A stretch of DNA of 64,000 bases from Blasia pusilla (Eukaryota; Marchantiophyta; Marchantiopsida; Blasiales), in the NCBI GenBank assembly GCA_050084515.1, contig CM114274.1, positions 37,138,001 to 37,202,000 on the forward strand, given 5' to 3'. A model generated the notes under the pieces. It had not been told where the DNA came from, did no database searches, and saw only the letters and a program-made list of their open reading frames with translations. The translations under genes and the position numbers were made by a program. Numbering within the stretch: position 1 is the stretch's first letter; every line of letters begins with the position of its first letter. Of this stretch, positions 59,700 through 64,000 are shown one piece after another.

Positions 59700-62600
59700 A
59701 TTGTGTGAGAATTATTTGATTTATTGGAGATATTTTGGTATTTCTCGTCTCAATGTTTGGATGCCATTAGTTAATATGAGATTGTGTGTTTAGTGACAGC
59801 GATGTATGTTGTGTAGCGATATGTATGCACACCACAACATACCACCTAGACATATTGGAGTCCTCAAAGATGCCGAAGAAGGGAGAGAGGAAGCTCTTAG
59901 AGAAACGTAGTGTGTAGGGGTTGCTACACTCGTTGTTGGGCAGTCGTGGATTGTGTGTAGCACAAGTATAGCACCTGGTTTCTTTGTGAACCCTGATACA
60001 TGTGCCACAAGAACAGATCTTACAAGTCGATAACACTCCATTGAATATGCAACGGCCCTGCTAACCAACAATATAAAAAAAGAGGTCTTCATATGGGAGG
60101 GAAAGGAGAAAATTATAAGATTTATATGTACTTATTACAATTTCATATTGTGGGCTACCAAGCAACCGTATTATATGGAAGTTAGGCGGTTTTGGGTATG
60201 ATACTCGATCACGTAACGTGGATATTAAAAGTAGAAATGAGGGCAGATAGACAACCCAAATATCAAAACCTAACGATCTCAACTTAGTTCCCTCCTTCGT
60301 GGAAAGCCGCATAAAAATCCGATTTCTCACGACTGACTAAGTGGCCGCCAAAGTAGCCGTAAGAACTGATAGTCCACCGTGTCACCCGTAACGCACACAG
60401 GTGTTCCTAACACAACTTACCACTCTACCCCATCCCCTCACTCCATTGTGCGTAGTTCGAGGGCGATAAAATCGAGGACAAAATATGCATTTTGGGAGGT
60501 CTTGCATATTACCTAGCCTGGTGTTCAAAGACAACTTCGATTTAAATGTCCAAAGTCTTGACTGAAGGGTACACAACTGAGCACTCGCGTGTGTGCGCGC
60601 TTGGTTCTCGTATTGAGAGGACTTCAACATCATTGTGTGGTCTATCCACATAGAGCATGGGACAACGCGCCAACTTGTGCCCTTATTTTCTTAAGAATGC
60701 TTAAGAAAATACGAGCAGGGATAAGGACAAACATAATAAAACACCGCAATTGATTAGGACTTTGACGTTTAGGGAGGGGTCAACGAGAGGAGGAGGATTT
60801 GAAAATAAAAGGGCGAGTTTCAAGGGGGGCGAGGGAGTCGAAATCGGTAACAAAGTCTGACGAACGAATTAAATTATTTTGAAAAATGGCAGCCCTACTC
60901 GAAAGAAATCCCACACCTAGAGGAAACGATCGATGAACGGAGAGGGAATGCCTGACTCCCACTAATTACCAAATAAGTTCGTGCCCAGGAAGGACACAAA
61001 CCAAAAGCATTCGCAATTTCCATGGGCAAAGAAACATGATTGGGAAGGTTTGACTTTCGGGGGAAAAAAAGTAAACTATTAAAAAATCAAACGCTTCTTC
61101 ATTGGCCTTGGGAGTACACGAGTGACGAATATATTTATATATATATATACATAAGGGAAGGAAGAGGGGGAAGGAGAACTCGAGGAGTCGGAATATGGGG
61201 GCACACTGCATGATGATGATGATGCTACTAGGGAAGCAAATATACCTCGGAAATCGTAGCAAATAAGATGATGAGCGACCAAGCTAACTTAGCTAAGTAG
61301 CTTGCAAGTACCGTAATGAGGATATAAATGTGCTGCATAGGCCTGAGCGCTAAGTCGAAGCGCAGCAGAGAACACGAGTAGAGTAGCAATCATACGCGCT
61401 AATGCTCGCAATAGAAAACAGCAGAGCGTGATAAGCATGATGGAAGCACCAACCAATTAATCCTAAGTAAGTACTCCTAGCCAGTCACCAGTAGGTGCTC
61501 TGGGTGGGGGTGGAGCCGTGGAGGCAGGCAGGCCCGCCCCTGGAGGAGGCTAGACCACCGGCCAATTATATGTCGATGGACGGAAGGATCTTCGGATCCA
61601 TCACACACTTAATCATCAGAGCATTCATGACTTTGGGCTCTTGTTGGGCTCAACAAAAGATTTAGGATCCGTGGTGTTTAAGAGAAGGAGGAAGAGAAAA
61701 AGGAGCTGTATCCATCTACTACTCATCATCATGATGGACAGACACTTGTCACTAGCTTCTTTTGCTTTTGTCCACTCTATTGTGCACAAAACTTCCATCC
61801 ACAGCTCCACGGCCATATTCATTCATAGCATATGAGGGAATCCCCAACGCCAATAAATCTATTCGTCCATTCTCTCTCCCTCTCTTAAATTCTGCCCACG
61901 TCTTTAAGGAGAAAGCAAAAAATTCCGAAGGCTTCAAGTGCCCTTCTAACGTTAAAGAGGGAGATATAAACTTTAATAGAAACGTTTGACGTTAAAAGCA
62001 ACCTCACTACATCTTCAATTGACGCCGTTAATTCTGCCCCCGTTCTTGATGGTAAATCAAACACTTGCCAAAGCCTCAATGGACCAATTCAGCCTTTCTC
62101 GCGTTCGAGCGACCTCACTAGCTCTTCAATTCACGTCGGTTTTATTTCTTTCGACAATGGTAAGTTTGACTTGGCTCGGAATCCCAACTGGAAGATGCCT
62201 CCATGACTCCTCCACTTTAGAGCATTCTACTTAAGACTTAGTCCTCCAGTTCAGAAATTCTTTTCCCAAAGAGTTGTATACACCACATGAATCCACATTT
62301 CAGTTTATGAACGCGTTTGTTTTGAAAAACAAAGGAGTACCACCATTTCCGGCAGTTTCCTATAGGAGTCCTTACAAACAATGAAACTGGAATTTCTGAT
62401 TTTAAGCGATTTACTCGTAAGTGAGATCTCCCTTAACAATCGTTTAGCCCTCGAGGATATGAGTATGGGGGCCTCCTCTTTTCTCTTTACTCATACGTTC
62501 CATACGTTCCCGTGTGGCCTTCGTGAGTCCCTCTCTTCTTTAATCTCCGATGGGTTCCCAATCTCCTTTTTCCTCTCCTCTCCTCGATATGGATATGTTT

Positions 62601-63650
62601 CGTTTTCTAGAGAGAAACTTGTTGTTACCGCTGTCTGAAGATTTCTTTTTCCTCTTTGCTATCTTATCCTCCTACGCTAGCCGGATGACAACCCCTAATG
62701 CCGGTGTATGGAGATCTAGATTACTAGTCTTATAACCCTCTTGTAAATTTATATCTATTTTGTAAGAAAATTATTGACACGTGATAATTGAACACCAAGA
62801 AAATGTTCCAGAAAAAAAATTGAATTTATTTTAATATGCATTACTGATGGTATATCCTATTTTAAAGACCTGCAGGAATTGTTCGTTTCGAAAAAATAAT
62901 AAATAATATAGAAAAATAATGTGAAGGGTCTATCCAAGGACCCACAGACAGCGGAGAAAGATTTGAACCGCGAAATCCCGACCTATCTGCCCTCTATAGA
63001 CTAGTTCCATGACGTACATATTTACCCGAACGACCCGAACCAACGCGTTGGTCCCTGCTGATATCGGTGTTTCCCGATTCAGAAGCCGGTCACCTGTCTC
63101 TCACCAAATCCACTGTTTCTTTGGGGGCAACGATTCCCCCCTATGTTTTCTAACGTTTCTTACACGTCCGGACGGACGGCGTCAGAAATCCCCCAAACCA
63201 ATCGGCGGAGCGCCGGTAATTCACGTCAACACTGTCCATTCGCGATGCACAGTAAATTTCCCGGCGACAAGCGCCGGGAAATTGAAATACAACGGTGCAG
63301 ATTCAGGCCAATCCGACTGACAAACGCGCTGAGAAAGTTGTACGTGGCACCTAGTAATTCGTACTTCGGAAGAGTGAGCACGCACAGTACCGGAACGAAA
63401 AAGTTCAACCTACTCGGAAACAGGAATCGAAGAAAAGTTCGCATGATTCGTTCGCTTTATCTGGTCCCTAACCTAAGGAAAAGTTCGATGCTGGGGTGGA
63501 CACCGTGCAGGAGACCCGAGTCGCCGGACTCGGCAAACCAGCGGTCGTGAGGAAAAAGAACCAAGGAAAAAGACTTTATCCAGTGTGAAACGACAAGAGT
63601 GAGGCAGAGAAGCGAGAATCTCTCCGGTAAAGGCAAGGGAAGGTTTAGTC
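59700..63650. other. No recognised gene
   Basis: Short frames only. Features noted are an 11-bp hairpin at 60685-60710 (ATTTTCTTAAG-AATG-CTTAAGAAAAT), TA and GAT short repeats near 61127-61224, a G-rich patch at 61500-61550, and a degenerate duplication (ACCTCACTACATCTTCAATT near 62000 and ACCTCACTAGCTCTTCAATT near 62111). From about 63000 the DNA is GC-richer. Confidence 0.45.
60685..60710. terminator. Small hairpin (function unknown)
   Basis: An 11-bp perfect stem with a 4-nt loop. It is listed for completeness; it is not a bacterial-type terminator in this plant context and no gene abuts it. Confidence 0.2.
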
Positions 63651-63657
63651 CGCTTAA

Positions 63658-63862
63658 GGACCCGGTCCCATGCGGCCGAGGTCGCCAGGACCAGGACCCG
63701 GCCCCAGGTTCCGGATCTTTTCAATCGGACGTCGTGGGACCCGAAACCAATTCGCCAAAGTGGCGACCATTTTACCTCCTATTCCCAACAGACAAGAACC
63801 GGCTCCCTGCCGAGTCGCAGCGACCCCGACTGCGACTTGGCCGGGAGCATAGGACCGGGTCC
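63658..63862. mobile_element. Tourist/Harbinger-like MITE candidate
   Basis: A 205-bp GC-rich unit. The left end GGACCCGGTCCCATG and the right end, reverse complemented, GGACCCGGTCCTATG form terminal inverted repeats. The similarity continues for about 28 bases (CGGCCGAGGTCGC versus CCCGGCCAAGTCGC). The trinucleotide TAA flanks both sides (63655-63657 and 63863-63865), as expected for the 3-bp TWA target duplication of PIF/Harbinger elements. It has no coding capacity. Confidence 0.62.
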
Positions 63863-64000
63863 TAAGTGACTCTAATCTGGCTGTTCTGAGGTGAGAAATC
63901 TGGATTCCCGATGAGAGAGACCGACTAGTAGTAGTCACGGAAGAAAGGATTAATTAGTAGCACGCCTAGTGGATACGAGAACGGTAGCAGTCAAGCGATG

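Noticed and set aside
62935-62990. Minus-strand GGTTCAAAT resembling a tRNA T-arm
   Set aside because: No cloverleaf could be drawn; probably coincidence.
63009-63550. Overlapping 103- and 135-codon frames
   Set aside because: No recognisable domain, and each frame overlaps the other; likely compositional.

Overview
The window looks like nuclear DNA of a land plant. It holds three spliced genes of plant type: a PTI1-like cytoplasmic receptor-like kinase, the 20S proteasome subunit alpha-1, and a core alpha-1,3-fucosyltransferase with a plant-type GT10 domain. Between them lie long AT-rich, repeat-filled spaces with Helitron, MULE and Ty3/gypsy remains. The repeat content, and a gypsy element carrying a DNA methyltransferase, would fit a non-seed plant (bryophyte, lycophyte or fern), but that placement is inference.

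Layout. 1-2.9 kb: AT-rich DNA with internal repeats, ending in a Helitron-like 3' terminus. 3.0-7.5 kb (+): promoter, long leader and four coding exons of the kinase. 10.6-12.25 kb (-): decayed MULE/FAR1-type transposase. 13.7-14.6 kb (-): LTR fragment of the gypsy family found again near 53-59 kb. 14.6-17.7 kb (+): decayed autonomous Helitron. 18.2-20.0 kb (+): proteasome alpha-1, two exons. 22.4-25.0 kb (-): second decayed Helitron. 27.1-30.2 kb (+): a broken coding region I cannot identify. 31.1 kb (-): a canonical Helitron 3' end. 33.4-41.4 kb (+): fucosyltransferase, seven exons. 42-53 kb: no recognisable gene, several repeats and inverted repeats. 53.5-59.7 kb (+): decayed Ty3/gypsy element. 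59.7-64 kb: no gene, one small MITE-like element.

The standout is the gypsy element at 53.5-59.7 kb. In order it carries a C5 cytosine DNA methyltransferase (54.6-55.6 kb), reverse transcriptase, RNase H, integrase and a C-terminal PHD-type zinc finger (58.8-58.94 kb). A domain that writes cytosine methylation and one that would read histone tails therefore sit in one retroelement. This copy is broken by stops, frameshifts and lost zinc ligands, but the domain order is clear. A second, inverted copy of its end region at 13.7-14.6 kb shows the family is dispersed.

The three host genes are unrelated in function (signalling, protein degradation, Golgi N-glycan modification) and appear to be ordinary single-copy neighbours separated by transposon debris. 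Exon joins were made by hand from reading frame, splice sites and remembered family sequence; transcript ends were not determined.
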